Positions 1-9,010 of a stretch of 64,000 nt of DNA are shown here, in pieces (the stretch's first letter is position 1; each line of letters begins with the position of its first letter). The stretch spans positions 817,001-881,000 of the forward strand of contig NZ_CP083746.1 in the NCBI RefSeq assembly GCF_020151015.1, in the 5' to 3' direction. Source of the DNA: Pseudomonas sp. p1(2021b). GTDB lineage: Bacteria > Pseudomonadota > Gammaproteobacteria > Pseudomonadales > Pseudomonadaceae. Position numbers and translations under genes: made by a program. The notes below the pieces were generated by a model. That model saw only the letters and a list, made by a program, of their open reading frames with translations, was not told the DNA's origin and did not search any database.

Positions 1-557
1 AGGGCGACAGGCTTGAGGTCGCTCACCTTCTTGTCGCCTTCGTACAGGGCCAGGTTGACTTTGACCGGGTTGATCTCGCGCTCGCCGCGGCCGTTGGCGG
101 CGACCGTCTTGACCACTTCGGTCTTGCCGTCGGCAGTCTTGAGGGTCAGCGACTGGTCGGTGAGGTTCTGTACCCGCACCAGGGCCTTCTGCTTGTTCTT
201 GAACGGTGGCTCCTCGATCAGCTGCGGGGTGCCGCTGGCGTTGTTGACCAGGGTGTAGTACTTGTCCGCGGCCAGCTTGACCGGGACGCTCTTGCCGCCG
301 ACCTGGGCGGTGTAGTCACCGCCTGGCAGGAAGCTGAAGTCGCTGCTGGCCTGGGCGCCGACCTGCTTGATCTGGGTGTTGCCAACCGATGCGGCGGTCG
401 GGGCGCTGGAAGCGTTGTACAGGCGAACGAAGGTCGAGCCCTTCGGCGCGCTCGGGCCATACAGCGCGGCATCGGCGCCGGCGAGGGCCTGCAGGGAGAG
501 CAGGGACAGGCCTGCCGCGAGGGTGAACGCTTTGGCGAAGGAAGGTTTGTTGGTCAT
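1..557 (-). CDS. algF: Alginate O-acetylation protein AlgF (3' end cut by window)
   Basis: AlgF is a periplasmic protein needed, with AlgI and AlgJ, to add acetyl groups to mannuronate residues of alginate; it has no known catalytic motif. The reading frame starts at the ATG at 557 and is still open at base 1, giving about 185 residues of a protein that is usually near 215. Residues 1-26 form a clear signal peptide ending ALA. The mature part begins GADAALYGPSAPKGSTFVRL, the typical start of AlgF. It lies 13 bases after algJ on the same strand, so it is the last visible gene of the alginate operon; algA would be expected next, outside the window. Identification rests on sequence and position and is firm. 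Confidence 0.93.
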   Translation of the reverse strand, partial: MTNKPSFAKAFTLAAGLSLLSLQALAGADAALYGPSAPKGSTFVRLYNASSAPTAASVGNTQIKQVGAQASSDFSFLPGGDYTAQVGGKSVPVKLAADKYYTLVNNASGTPQLIEEPPFKNKQKALVRVQNLTDQSLTLKTADGKTEVVKTVAANGRGEREINPVKVNLALYEGDKKVSDLKPVA

Positions 558-570
558 GTGCATGTCCTCT

Positions 571-1728
571 TCAGTGAACCGTCCGATTGGACGACAGGGC
601 CAGGTTTTCTTCGGTCTTGCGGGTGTTCTTCAGCTGCGCGATCCACTGCGGATCGAATGCGCTGAGGTCGTTCTTCATTGGCAGATAACGTTCCGGGAAT
701 TCCCACACCACCACTTGCGGGGCGTTGTCCTTGAAGGCGTCGCTCTGCAGGTACTTGAGCATCGGCAGCAGCGGGCCATGGCCGTCTTCGGCGTAGTTGG
801 CCACGTCGCTGCGCAATGCCTGCTGCAGGGCGCCAAGGAAGTTCCAGTGCGGGTTGGCGCTGTAGCTGGTGCCCACCAGCGCCACCGGGATCTGGGTGTC
901 GGCGAACAGGGCATCGCCTGATTCACCCGCAGCTTCGGCCGGCCGGGTGGTGCGTTGCTGCAGGTTGTCCGGGCTCGGCAACAGGTTGCTGAACAGCGGG
1001 TCGAGCGGCAGGAAGTTGGTCAGGTCGCCTTTGTACGGGCTGGTGCCACCGGCCTCGGTGATGAACGGCTGCGGGTCGCCATTGAGCAGGTTCTGGCGCG
1101 ATACCGCCTCGGCCAGGGCCTGGGCCGCGACTTCGGCGCCCAGGGGCGTCCAGTGGGTGTCGGTGCGCAGGAATACCTGGCCACGGGCCTTGGCCTGCTC
1201 CAGCGGGGCCATCAGGTCCGGGGCGAACACACCGGCCTGGCGGGCCTGGGCGTGGAACTGGTTGTACAGGTCGCTGTGCAGGCTGGCCGGCAGGGCCTTG
1301 CCCAGGTACTCCGAATACACCCGTGCCTTGGCCGGGACGATCGCCAGTACCAACTGGGTGCCGTGGCGCTGCAGGGTGTCGCGCACGCCGCGGATCAGTG
1401 CCAGGTTCTCCTGCATCAGTTGCTCGGCGCCGGCGGTGGGCTTGAACTCCTCGTCGGTGAACAGCCACTGGTCGCGCCCCAGCACCACGCCCGGGCGGCC
1501 TTCGTTGAACAACTTGAAGTCCAGGGCTGCCCACAGGTTGGTGCCGATGCGCTTGATCGGGAACTGCTCGTCGTAGTGGGTCTCGGCGGCCTTGGCCAGC
1601 TTGCCGTTGAGCAGGGTCATCTGCTCGGTACGGTTGAAGCTCTCCAGGCCACCCACCGACCAGGCACCGAGCCCGGTCAGCAAGCCCAGGAACGACAGCG
1701 AATAGGTGATGCGTAGTGTCCGGTTCAT
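571..1728 (-). CDS. algJ: Alginate O-acetyltransferase AlgJ
   Basis: AlgJ is a membrane-anchored periplasmic SGNH-like acetyltransferase that hands acetyl groups, passed across the membrane by AlgI, on towards AlgX and the polymer. The 385-residue product starts with one N-terminal membrane segment (about residues 8-28). The catalytic Asp-x-His lies in the DTHWTP motif (D190, H192), and the nucleophile is expected in the VGTSYS motif (S288). The length is normal for the family. The start at 1728 has a GAGG stretch upstream, and the gene follows algI by only 10 bases, so translation is probably coupled. AlgX has the same fold; the lack of a C-terminal carbohydrate-binding module here and the place next to algI point to AlgJ. 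Confidence 0.95.
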   Translation of the reverse strand: MNRTLRITYSLSFLGLLTGLGAWSVGGLESFNRTEQMTLLNGKLAKAAETHYDEQFPIKRIGTNLWAALDFKLFNEGRPGVVLGRDQWLFTDEEFKPTAGAEQLMQENLALIRGVRDTLQRHGTQLVLAIVPAKARVYSEYLGKALPASLHSDLYNQFHAQARQAGVFAPDLMAPLEQAKARGQVFLRTDTHWTPLGAEVAAQALAEAVSRQNLLNGDPQPFITEAGGTSPYKGDLTNFLPLDPLFSNLLPSPDNLQQRTTRPAEAAGESGDALFADTQIPVALVGTSYSANPHWNFLGALQQALRSDVANYAEDGHGPLLPMLKYLQSDAFKDNAPQVVVWEFPERYLPMKNDLSAFDPQWIAQLKNTRKTEENLALSSNRTVH

Positions 1729-1738
1729 GATTTAGGCC

Positions 1739-3196
1739 TCAGAACTGGAAGTAGAGGAACGGTGAGTAGCTCTGTGCCGAGAGCTTGAGCACCGAGGCGA
1801 CGAACAGCAGCAGGACCAGGGCGCGGGTCATGACGCGAGTCCAGTCCAGGCCGATGGAGCCGTCGGCGTTGATCTGCACCGGGGTCGCCTTGGGCGTGGG
1901 CTTGGCGTTGCGGTAGAAGTCGCGCAGGCCGAACACCGCCAGGGTGATGTAGGCCACCACCAGGGTCGCGACTTGAAGGCCGGTGAGCTGGGCGCGGTTG
2001 AGCTCCGACAGCTGCCAGTCGCCGAAGCTGAACATGGCGCCGTACATACGGCCGGCCACGTGCAGGTTCTCGGCGCGGAAGATCACCCAGCCGATCACCA
2101 CCAGCAGGAAGGTGACGGCCCACTTGACCGGGTTGAAGCGCTGCGGGTTGGTGTCCAGGCCCAGGGCGCGCTCGATGGCGAGCCAGGTGCCGTGCCAGGC
2201 GCCCCAGATGATGTAGGTGAAGTTGGCGCCGTGCCAAAGGCCACCGAGCAGCATGGTCAGGAACAGGTTGCGGTAGGTGTTGAAGGTGCCTTTGCGGTTA
2301 CCGCCCAGGGTGATGTACAGGTAGTCGCGCAGCCAGGTGGACAGGCTGATGTGCCAACGCCGCCAGAACTCGGTGATCGACTGGCTGATGTACGGCTGCT
2401 TGAAGTTCTCCATGAAGCGGAAGCCCATCATCAGGCCCAGGCCGATGGCCATGTCGCTGTAGCCGGAGAAGTCGAAGTACAGCTGCGCGGTGTAGGCCAG
2501 CGCGCCGAGCCAGGCATCGCCGGTGGTGGGGTTCTGCAAGGCGAAGCAATGGTCGGCCACCACTGCCAGGGTGTCGGCGATGAACACTTTCTTGATGAAG
2601 CCCTGCATGAAGCGGGTGCAGCCTTCGGAGAACTTGTCCAGGGTGTGGGTGCGGTTGTTGAACTGGTCGACCAGGTCCTTGAAGCGCAGCACAGGGCCGG
2701 CGATCAGGTGCGGGAAGATCGCCACGAAGGCCGCGAAGTCGATCAGGTTGCGCGTGGCCGGGGTGTCGCCGCGGTACACGTCGATGATGTAGCTGATCGA
2801 CTCGAAGATGTAGAACGAGATACCGATCGGCAGCAGCACATGGGTGAGGATGAACGGCTGCATGCCGAACGAGGTGATGATCGCGTTGAGGCTGTCGACG
2901 CCGAAGTTGGCGTACTTGAAATAGCCGAGGATCGCCAGGTCGACGCCCACGCCCAACAGCAGCCAGCGCTGTGCCGGCTTGGTGCGCACACCGGCGGCGC
3001 CGACTCTCAGGCCGATCCAGTAGTTCCACAGCGTGACGCCGGCGAACAGGGCAAGGAAATCCACCCGCCACCAGGCATAGAAGATATAGCTGGCGATCAG
3101 CAGCAGCAGGTTGCGATAGCGTTGCCCGCTCAAGTAGTACAGGCCGAGGAATATCGGCAGGAACAGGAACAGGAACACGTTGGACGAAAAGACCAT
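1739..3196 (-). CDS. algI: Alginate O-acetyltransferase AlgI (MBOAT family)
   Basis: AlgI is a polytopic inner-membrane acyltransferase of the MBOAT family that moves acetyl groups from a cytoplasmic donor to the periplasm for alginate acetylation. The 485-residue protein has many hydrophobic helices. It carries the MBOAT signature around GGLWHGANFTY, where H322 is the expected active-site histidine, and a second WHG further on. The block ITEFWRRWHISLSTWLRDYL is also typical. It is separated from algL by about 180 bases that hold a perfect REP palindrome, which could shape expression of the distal acetylation genes (algI, algJ, algF). The start at 3196 is preceded by AAGGAGAACCCGG, a good ribosome-binding site. 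Confidence 0.96.
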   Translation of the reverse strand: MVFSSNVFLFLFLPIFLGLYYLSGQRYRNLLLLIASYIFYAWWRVDFLALFAGVTLWNYWIGLRVGAAGVRTKPAQRWLLLGVGVDLAILGYFKYANFGVDSLNAIITSFGMQPFILTHVLLPIGISFYIFESISYIIDVYRGDTPATRNLIDFAAFVAIFPHLIAGPVLRFKDLVDQFNNRTHTLDKFSEGCTRFMQGFIKKVFIADTLAVVADHCFALQNPTTGDAWLGALAYTAQLYFDFSGYSDMAIGLGLMMGFRFMENFKQPYISQSITEFWRRWHISLSTWLRDYLYITLGGNRKGTFNTYRNLFLTMLLGGLWHGANFTYIIWGAWHGTWLAIERALGLDTNPQRFNPVKWAVTFLLVVIGWVIFRAENLHVAGRMYGAMFSFGDWQLSELNRAQLTGLQVATLVVAYITLAVFGLRDFYRNAKPTPKATPVQINADGSIGLDWTRVMTRALVLLLFVASVLKLSAQSYSPFLYFQF

Positions 3197-3275
3197 CCGG
3201 GTTCTCCTTGTCGTTCACATCAACCGGGGCAAAGGCCCCCCAAACCCCCCACCCTGAAGAGGGGGATACCTAGGT

Positions 3276-3371
3276 CCCTGTGGGAGCGGGCTTGACCCGC
3301 GATAGCGTCAGCAGGTTTATCCAGTGCTGCCTGGTCTGGCGCTATCGCGGGACAAGCCCGCTCCCACAGGG
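3276..3371. repeat. REP pair (inverted palindromic repeat) between algL and algI
   Basis: Two REP units lie head to head: the outer 18 bases CCCTGTGGGAGCGGGCTT and AAGCCCGCTCCCACAGGG are exact inverse complements, and each arm holds the core GCGGG..CCCGC hairpin. This is the common Pseudomonas REPIN arrangement. It sits inside the alginate operon, where the RNA would fold into a long stem between algL and algI. Confidence 0.92.
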
Positions 3372-3376
3372 TTTCG

Positions 3377-4483
3377 TCATTTCTTCGATTCCGCGCTCGG
3401 GTCGTAGACCCGCGTCAGGTCGCCACCCAGGCGGAAGTTGTTGAACGGCTGCATGCCGCGCTTGCGCTTGAGGGTGTCGCCGCTGCACGGGTACAAGCTG
3501 CACCAGGGTTCGAGCCAGGCGTACTTGCTGTCGACCTTCAGGTCCTTCATGTCCTGCTTCTCGCCGTTGCGCTGCTTGAACGCGCTCGGGTCGCGGGCGC
3601 CGTAGAGCACTTTCTGGCCCAGGCGTTGCAAGGCGTTGTTGTTCTCGCCGCGCAGGTCCACGCCGTTGGCCTGGGCGAAGCTTGCGATCATCGCCAGCGG
3701 CGGCAGGGCATAGTTGTGGTAGGCCAGGGCGCGCTGCTTGCGCTTGAGCTCGTTGGGCAAGAAGCCCTGCTCATCGACCTGGTTGGCGCCGACCTTGTAT
3801 TCCTTCACCGCCCAGTCGAACAGGTCGCGCCGGTCGGTGGCCACGGCGGTGGCCATGACCGCCCAGGCTGCCCAGTAGCTGTGGTTGTTGATCTTCTCCA
3901 GCGGCAGGTCGCTCCAGTCGCGCACGGTCTGTTCGGCCAGGCGCGCCAGCCATTTCTCGATCAGCTCGGCCTCGGCCTGATGCGCGGCCAGCGGCTGGGA
4001 GTTGGAGAACTTCAGGCGCAGCCATGAACCGCTCATGCTGCCCAGCGCCCATTTGCGCATGGACTTGCCGGTGTGGTTGTAGTCGGTGGACTCCAGCGCC
4101 CCGGCCCGGGCCCAGGTACCGAGCCAGGTCAGGGTGCAGTCCAGCTGCGCCGGGCGGCCGTCGCGCATGTACTGGCCGACCATCTTGCTCACGCCACGTT
4201 CGAGTGTGGTGATGTCCTCGGTGGACTCGCGGAAGGCCTTGTCGGAGGCGGCATTGAACGTCGCCCGGGCCTTGTCGGAGCCTTCGTATTTGCTGCGAAA
4301 CTGCAAGGCGCCTGTGTAGGGCCTGGGCGCGGGTTCGCAGCGGAAGTTGCCGTCCTTGGTCTTGAACTTTTCGATCCCGGCGTAGTACCCCTGTGGGGGC
4401 ACCAGGCCGCCGGCCTGCGCCGCCGGGCCGAACAGGGCCAGGGCGAGCAGGGCGGGAGCGGTGATCTTGCGCAATGGAGTCAT
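3377..4483 (-). CDS. algL: Periplasmic alginate lyase AlgL
   Basis: AlgL cuts poly-mannuronate by beta-elimination; in producing strains it clears polymer that escapes into the periplasm. I chose the ATG at 4483 because it begins a clean signal peptide ([24 protein letters not shown]) 7 bases after the algX stop; the frame stays open further upstream but only by running through algX. The product is 368 residues, the usual size. The NNHSYW motif near residues 199-204 contains the catalytic His and Tyr region of polysaccharide lyase family 5. Position between algX and algI is the standard operon order. Confidence 0.95.
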   Translation of the reverse strand: MTPLRKITAPALLALALFGPAAQAGGLVPPQGYYAGIEKFKTKDGNFRCEPAPRPYTGALQFRSKYEGSDKARATFNAASDKAFRESTEDITTLERGVSKMVGQYMRDGRPAQLDCTLTWLGTWARAGALESTDYNHTGKSMRKWALGSMSGSWLRLKFSNSQPLAAHQAEAELIEKWLARLAEQTVRDWSDLPLEKINNHSYWAAWAVMATAVATDRRDLFDWAVKEYKVGANQVDEQGFLPNELKRKQRALAYHNYALPPLAMIASFAQANGVDLRGENNNALQRLGQKVLYGARDPSAFKQRNGEKQDMKDLKVDSKYAWLEPWCSLYPCSGDTLKRKRGMQPFNNFRLGGDLTRVYDPSAESKK

Positions 4484-4490
4484 GGTCGCC

Positions 4491-5936
4491 TCACTGGCCA
4501 GCCTGCGCGGTGTTCTGCGCATGACCGGCGAAGTTGTTGCGTTTGCACAGCTTGGCCTCGACCTTCTGGGTACCGTTTTCCGGCCCCTGGACTTCGAGGG
4601 CGAGCAGGTTCTGGTCAGCCCAGTCCTCGTCCTCGCGCATTTGGAAGACGAAGCGGCCATCGGTGTCGGAGGTCTCCGGTTTTTCAATCTTGATGTCCTC
4701 GTGGCGACCGTTGAGGTACCAGAGGGTGGCCTGCAGCACCTTGACCGAGGGGTCTTCGAACTTGATGTCCATCTGCAGGTTGCGGTTGATCAGGTCCTTG
4801 ATCACGCCGTTCTTGCCATTGACCATCAGCTCGTTCTTGCCGGGCTTGAGGGTGGCGCTGGCGCTCATCTGCGCAGGGCGGCCGTCACAGCCGTCGTCGA
4901 GCAGGGCGAGGATCTGGCGCCAGATGGTTTCCTGGTCCAGGCGGTAGAGCGGGGAGAACTCCCAGATCAGGATCTTGGGTGGGTTCTTGCGGAACTCCTC
5001 GCTGCCCAGGTACTGGATCATCGAGCCTTCCAGGCCGCCGCCGGGGAAGGCGACGTTGAGCACGTCGGCACCGATGTACTGCTGCAGGAAACCGGAGAAG
5101 TTGTAGTTCTTGCCACTGTGGCTGGTGCCGACCAGGGTGATCTGGGCGTTGCCCGAGTCGCCGAACAGGTCGTCACCACCGCTCGCACCACCCTTGGGCT
5201 CGGTGGCGAACTGGTCCATGTACTGCACCGCGTAGCTGGTGCCGCACAGCTGGCCGGCGACGTTGTGCAGGGTGCCGGTCTTGCCCATGCGCCCGGACTT
5301 GTGGGTCTCGAATTCCTTGCGCGGGATGCCTTCGAAGGCCGGCATGTCATGCACGGTGTCGGCCACGATCTTGGCCGCGCGCTCGGCGCCGTACGGCGTC
5401 CAGTGCTGGTCGCCGCGGAAGTAGAAGTCCTTGCCCTGGTCGGCCGCGGCCAGTTGCTCGTTGGTCAGCGGCGACAGGTCGGGCACGTTGTAGCCCATCT
5501 TGGCGAAGCGTTGGAGCATGGCGCGGTAGTTGCCTAGGGCCTTCTGGTAGTCGAAGGCGGCTTTCTCGGCCGGGTTGAGCATGTTGCGGTTCACCAGGCC
5601 ACGGGTCGGCTGGTACACCAGCACCAGTTCGATGCCGCGTTTCTTGAAGGCATCGTGGACCTGCTGCAGGCGTTTGTAGCCGGCCGGGGTGGTGCTGAAC
5701 TCGGTGCGCAGGTCTTCGCGGGTACGGAACAGCCAGTCGCCCTGGGCCTGGACCAGGGTGGTGAAGTTCTGCTGGTAGCGGGTCACGTAGCGGCTGGCGT
5801 CGTGGGCTTCGGGGCACAGCTGGCAGCAAGGCTCGGCGGTGAAGCTCGGGGCCTGCACATCGGCGGCGCGCACGCCCTGGCTGATGGCCAGGAGGGCGGC
5901 GGACAGGCCGAGCAGTTTCATCAGGTGTGGGGTCAT
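4491..5936 (-). CDS. algX: Alginate O-acetyltransferase AlgX
   Basis: AlgX is a periplasmic protein that transfers acetyl groups to the polymer and belongs to the export scaffold with AlgK, AlgG and MucD. The 481-residue product has a signal peptide (residues 1 to about 24, ending VRA-AD). An SGNH-like domain carries GDQHWTPYG (D176, H178) and [10 protein letters not shown] (nucleophile S272). The C-terminal part, roughly residues 345-475, is the carbohydrate-binding module that AlgJ lacks. A Cys-Cys pair near residue 37 and further cysteines suggest disulfides. It lies 13 bases after algG and 7 before algL. Confidence 0.95.
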   Translation of the reverse strand: MTPHLMKLLGLSAALLAISQGVRAADVQAPSFTAEPCCQLCPEAHDASRYVTRYQQNFTTLVQAQGDWLFRTREDLRTEFSTTPAGYKRLQQVHDAFKKRGIELVLVYQPTRGLVNRNMLNPAEKAAFDYQKALGNYRAMLQRFAKMGYNVPDLSPLTNEQLAAADQGKDFYFRGDQHWTPYGAERAAKIVADTVHDMPAFEGIPRKEFETHKSGRMGKTGTLHNVAGQLCGTSYAVQYMDQFATEPKGGASGGDDLFGDSGNAQITLVGTSHSGKNYNFSGFLQQYIGADVLNVAFPGGGLEGSMIQYLGSEEFRKNPPKILIWEFSPLYRLDQETIWRQILALLDDGCDGRPAQMSASATLKPGKNELMVNGKNGVIKDLINRNLQMDIKFEDPSVKVLQATLWYLNGRHEDIKIEKPETSDTDGRFVFQMREDEDWADQNLLALEVQGPENGTQKVEAKLCKRNNFAGHAQNTAQAGQ

Positions 5937-5949
5937 GGTCTGGGCTTCC

Positions 5950-7512
5950 TTAGTCGATCATTTCGGCCTGGCGTTCGACCGGGTCGATCAGCACAGCCTT
6001 CTGCTGGCGCACCAGCAGGTCGAGGATTTCGTCCTGGCGCTCGCCCAGCACGCCGTTGAGGCTGATGCCGCTGGCCTTGCGTGGCGCCAGCATGGAGACC
6101 TTGTACAGCTCCACCGACAGCGGCGAGTCGATAGACAGCGGGCCGGAGCCGTTGGCCGCCAGTTCGCCACCGACGACGATCAGCGAGACCTTGGTATCGA
6201 ACGGATCGAGGGCGATGTCGCGGTCGGTGTCGGAAAGGTCCTTGATGTGCCCGTACACACCGACCAGGCCGTTGGCCATGGCGACGTTCTCGTACAGGCG
6301 GATGTTCACGCTGTTACGCACGCGGATACCGTGGCGGCGGTTGTTGATCAGCTTGTTGCCCCAGATCAGGTTGTCGCCGCTCTCGTACAGGGTGATGCCG
6401 TCGGTGTGGTTGCGGTAGATCTCGTTGTAGGCGACCAGGTTGTTGACGCTGTTACGGTCCAGGACCACACCGGAGAGTTTGTTGTCGTAGCTCTTGTTGT
6501 TGATGATCCAGCTGTCGTTGACCTCACGGGAAATGATGATCCCGTGCTTCTTCTTGGTGCCGTACACGGTGTTGCCGGCGATGATCAGGCGGTGCGAGCG
6601 GTCGTGGGGGTCGATGCCATAGACAATGTTGTCGCGGTAGGTGTTGTCCTTGACCACGAAGTCCTGGGTCTCGTAGCAGTAGAAGCCGTACCACATGTCG
6701 CTGAACTCCGAGCCGATGATCCAGCCGGTGGGTTCCGGGCGGCCCATGCGCTTGGCCATGTTCGGCGTGTACTGGGAGATACTCACCCCGTACGACTTAC
6801 TCTTGGCGTAGCCGAAGCTGGCCATCTTGGTGTTGACGATGTAGGTCTCGGTACCGCCCCAGGACAGCAGGAACGGGCGGAACTCGTCCGGCTTGCGGAA
6901 GGTGGCCGGGCCGTTGGCCTGCTCGCGCCAGCCGGTGACCTTGGTGTCGGTGACGAACAGCTTGCCGTCGTTGACGATGAACGAACCGCCGTCCTGGGAC
7001 AGGCGCAGTTCCTTGACCTTGCCGTTGATTTCCAGCACGCCGTTGCGGCCGACCACGATCGGCAGACGCGCCAGGTACACCCCCGGTTCGGTCTCGCGCA
7101 GGTACTGCTTGGGCACCTGCTTGCTCAGTTGTACCAGATCGACATGCCCGTCATCGACGAAGATCGCCTGGGGGATGCCGTGCTGGCGTCGAACCCATTC
7201 GGCGCCCTTGTTGTCGCCGCCGATGAATTCCTTGAGCGACTCCTCCTGGAGCATGCGGCGCACGCTGACCTTGCCCTTGCGGCTGCGATCGAGCTTCTTC
7301 TGTACCGCTTCAGCGGTATAGCCGGTGAGGTCGGGCAGCTTGGGCGGGTCCATGTGCAACGGCTCGACCGGTGCAGTGGAGACCGTGTAGGTCTTGGCCT
7401 GCTGCAACTCCTTGACCACCGGCTTGGCCGGCTCGGCCAGGGCCAGGCCACTGCTGGCCAGCAGCAGGGCACTGGCCAGCAGGCCGTGGCGGAAATTCGG
7501 GTGAAGGTTCAT
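5950..7512 (-). CDS. algG: Mannuronan C-5 epimerase AlgG
   Basis: AlgG converts some D-mannuronate to L-guluronate in the polymer as it crosses the periplasm. The 520-residue product has a signal peptide ending near residue 26 (LALA-EPAK). The C-terminal two-thirds is a right-handed beta-helix of CASH/PbH1 repeats, visible as recurring N-x-x-Y-x-N patterns. The DPHD motif (residues 301-304) is the conserved catalytic site of AlgG-type epimerases. The start at 7512 has GAGAGGACACTC upstream. It follows algE by 19 bases. Confidence 0.95.
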   Translation of the reverse strand: MNLHPNFRHGLLASALLLASSGLALAEPAKPVVKELQQAKTYTVSTAPVEPLHMDPPKLPDLTGYTAEAVQKKLDRSRKGKVSVRRMLQEESLKEFIGGDNKGAEWVRRQHGIPQAIFVDDGHVDLVQLSKQVPKQYLRETEPGVYLARLPIVVGRNGVLEINGKVKELRLSQDGGSFIVNDGKLFVTDTKVTGWREQANGPATFRKPDEFRPFLLSWGGTETYIVNTKMASFGYAKSKSYGVSISQYTPNMAKRMGRPEPTGWIIGSEFSDMWYGFYCYETQDFVVKDNTYRDNIVYGIDPHDRSHRLIIAGNTVYGTKKKHGIIISREVNDSWIINNKSYDNKLSGVVLDRNSVNNLVAYNEIYRNHTDGITLYESGDNLIWGNKLINNRRHGIRVRNSVNIRLYENVAMANGLVGVYGHIKDLSDTDRDIALDPFDTKVSLIVVGGELAANGSGPLSIDSPLSVELYKVSMLAPRKASGISLNGVLGERQDEILDLLVRQQKAVLIDPVERQAEMID

Positions 7513-7531
7513 GAGTGTCCTCTCCCGGGCC

Positions 7532-9010
7532 TCAGTAGCGCCAGATCACGTCGACGAAGGCGCGGTGCATGTAGGAGTCGGTCTCGCTGCCGTAGGCGTC
7601 GCCCGGCTTGAACACGCCAGCACGCAGGCGCACCAGGGCCGACGGCTCGTCGATCGACTGGCTCAGCGAAGCCGGCAGCAGGCCCTGCTTGAAGTACTTG
7701 GTGACCACCACGTCCATCTCCTGGCCCAGGTCCTTCTCGCCGTTGATCAGCGGACGGTTCACGCCGTTGTCCTCGACCACGGCGTTGATGCCGCTGGAGC
7801 CGATGTTCTGCTGGTCATCGACGCGCCAGAACTTGTGGTAGATGAAGCTGGCGTCGTAGTCGTCGCGCAACTGCCAGGAGGCGAACAGGGTGGCTGCCTG
7901 CAGGTTGCCCAGCTCGCCACGGAAGGCTTCGCCGAAGCGGTGTACGCGCGAGCGGGTGCCGGTGTAGTTGGAGCGGTTGCTCTCGAGGCCGGTCTGCTCG
8001 TAGTTGCTCGAGCCGTCGCTGCCGCCACCGCCGCTGCCGCGGGCATAGGCCGCACCGACCTGCCAGTTGGGATTCAGGCGCAGGCGCACGCCCAGGTCGG
8101 TGGCCCAGGCATTGACGTCACCGCTCTGCTTGCCGGTGGCGACCTGCTCGTTGCCCACGGTCTGGCTGCTGAGGGTGTCGCGATCGCCGGTCAGCCAGGT
8201 GACGCTGCCCCAGTAGTTGACGGTATGGTCGTTGCGCCAGTTGTAGGCGTCGCTGTTGGCTTCCAGGCCCAGCCAGGTAAGATCGCCGGTGCGAGTCTTG
8301 TCCAGCGCATCGACGGTTTCGCCCGGGTCTTTCAGGCTGCCGCTGTCGTGGGTGTGGTGGGCACGCACGCCAACCCAGTGCCCCGGCGTCCATTGGGTGG
8401 CGACGTTACCGTAGACGTGGGTGCGGTCCTTGTCCTCGGGGGCGAGCTCGGTGAGGTCGGTGCGGTATTCGCTGAAGCGCTGGGCTACGCCCAGGTCGGC
8501 CTTGAGCAGGGTGGTGTCGAAGGTCCAGTTCAGCGCCTCGATGTTGGTGTCGCGCCACATGCCGTCGTCGCTGCGCAGGCGCTGGCGACCGAAGCGCAGT
8601 TGCTCGCCCGGGTACGGGGTGAAGCCGCTGTAGCCGACCCAGAATTCACGCATCGCCAGGTAGCTCTTGTCGGGCTTGCGGCCATCGTCGGCGTTGTCCA
8701 CCGTGCTGCCGTCGTCGGACTGGCGCAGGGTGTCGGTCTCGATGATGTCGGTGGCGGCCACCGCCTGGCCCATGGCGAAGGCGCTCCAGTTGCCACGCTC
8801 GCCGTACACCCAGGGGCGCAGGTCAAGGCCCAGGCCGTTGACGTCGCCGCCGGAGCGGGTGCCCAGGTCGCGGTCGTCCTCGGACTGGCCGGTGATCTTG
8901 ATGTCCAGGCCGAAGTTCTTGTCGGCTGTCATTTCCGCCAGGGTCGGGCAGGACCACAGCAGGGCGAAGCTCAGGCCAATGCCGGCTTTCACGAATGGAT
9001 TGAGCGTCAT
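7532..9010 (-). CDS. algE: Outer-membrane alginate export porin AlgE
   Basis: AlgE is the beta-barrel through which alginate leaves the cell. The 492-residue product starts with a signal peptide (ending near residue 25, TLA-EMTADK) and continues with alternating beta-strand patterns, ending in a C-terminal aromatic strand (VDVIWRY) typical of proteins assembled by Bam. Charged loops such as those around residues 150-165 fit the arginine-rich pore of the family. Its ATG overlaps the algK stop (ATGA), so the two export components are translationally coupled; AlgK is the lipoprotein that helps AlgE localise. Confidence 0.95.
   Translation of the reverse strand: MTLNPFVKAGIGLSFALLWSCPTLAEMTADKNFGLDIKITGQSEDDRDLGTRSGGDVNGLGLDLRPWVYGERGNWSAFAMGQAVAATDIIETDTLRQSDDGSTVDNADDGRKPDKSYLAMREFWVGYSGFTPYPGEQLRFGRQRLRSDDGMWRDTNIEALNWTFDTTLLKADLGVAQRFSEYRTDLTELAPEDKDRTHVYGNVATQWTPGHWVGVRAHHTHDSGSLKDPGETVDALDKTRTGDLTWLGLEANSDAYNWRNDHTVNYWGSVTWLTGDRDTLSSQTVGNEQVATGKQSGDVNAWATDLGVRLRLNPNWQVGAAYARGSGGGGSDGSSNYEQTGLESNRSNYTGTRSRVHRFGEAFRGELGNLQAATLFASWQLRDDYDASFIYHKFWRVDDQQNIGSSGINAVVEDNGVNRPLINGEKDLGQEMDVVVTKYFKQGLLPASLSQSIDEPSALVRLRAGVFKPGDAYGSETDSYMHRAFVDVIWRY

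Noticed and set aside
5839..7611. 590-codon plus-strand open frame opposite algG and algX
   Set aside because: Asp/Val-rich shadow frame; algG and its catalytic motif are clear on the other strand.
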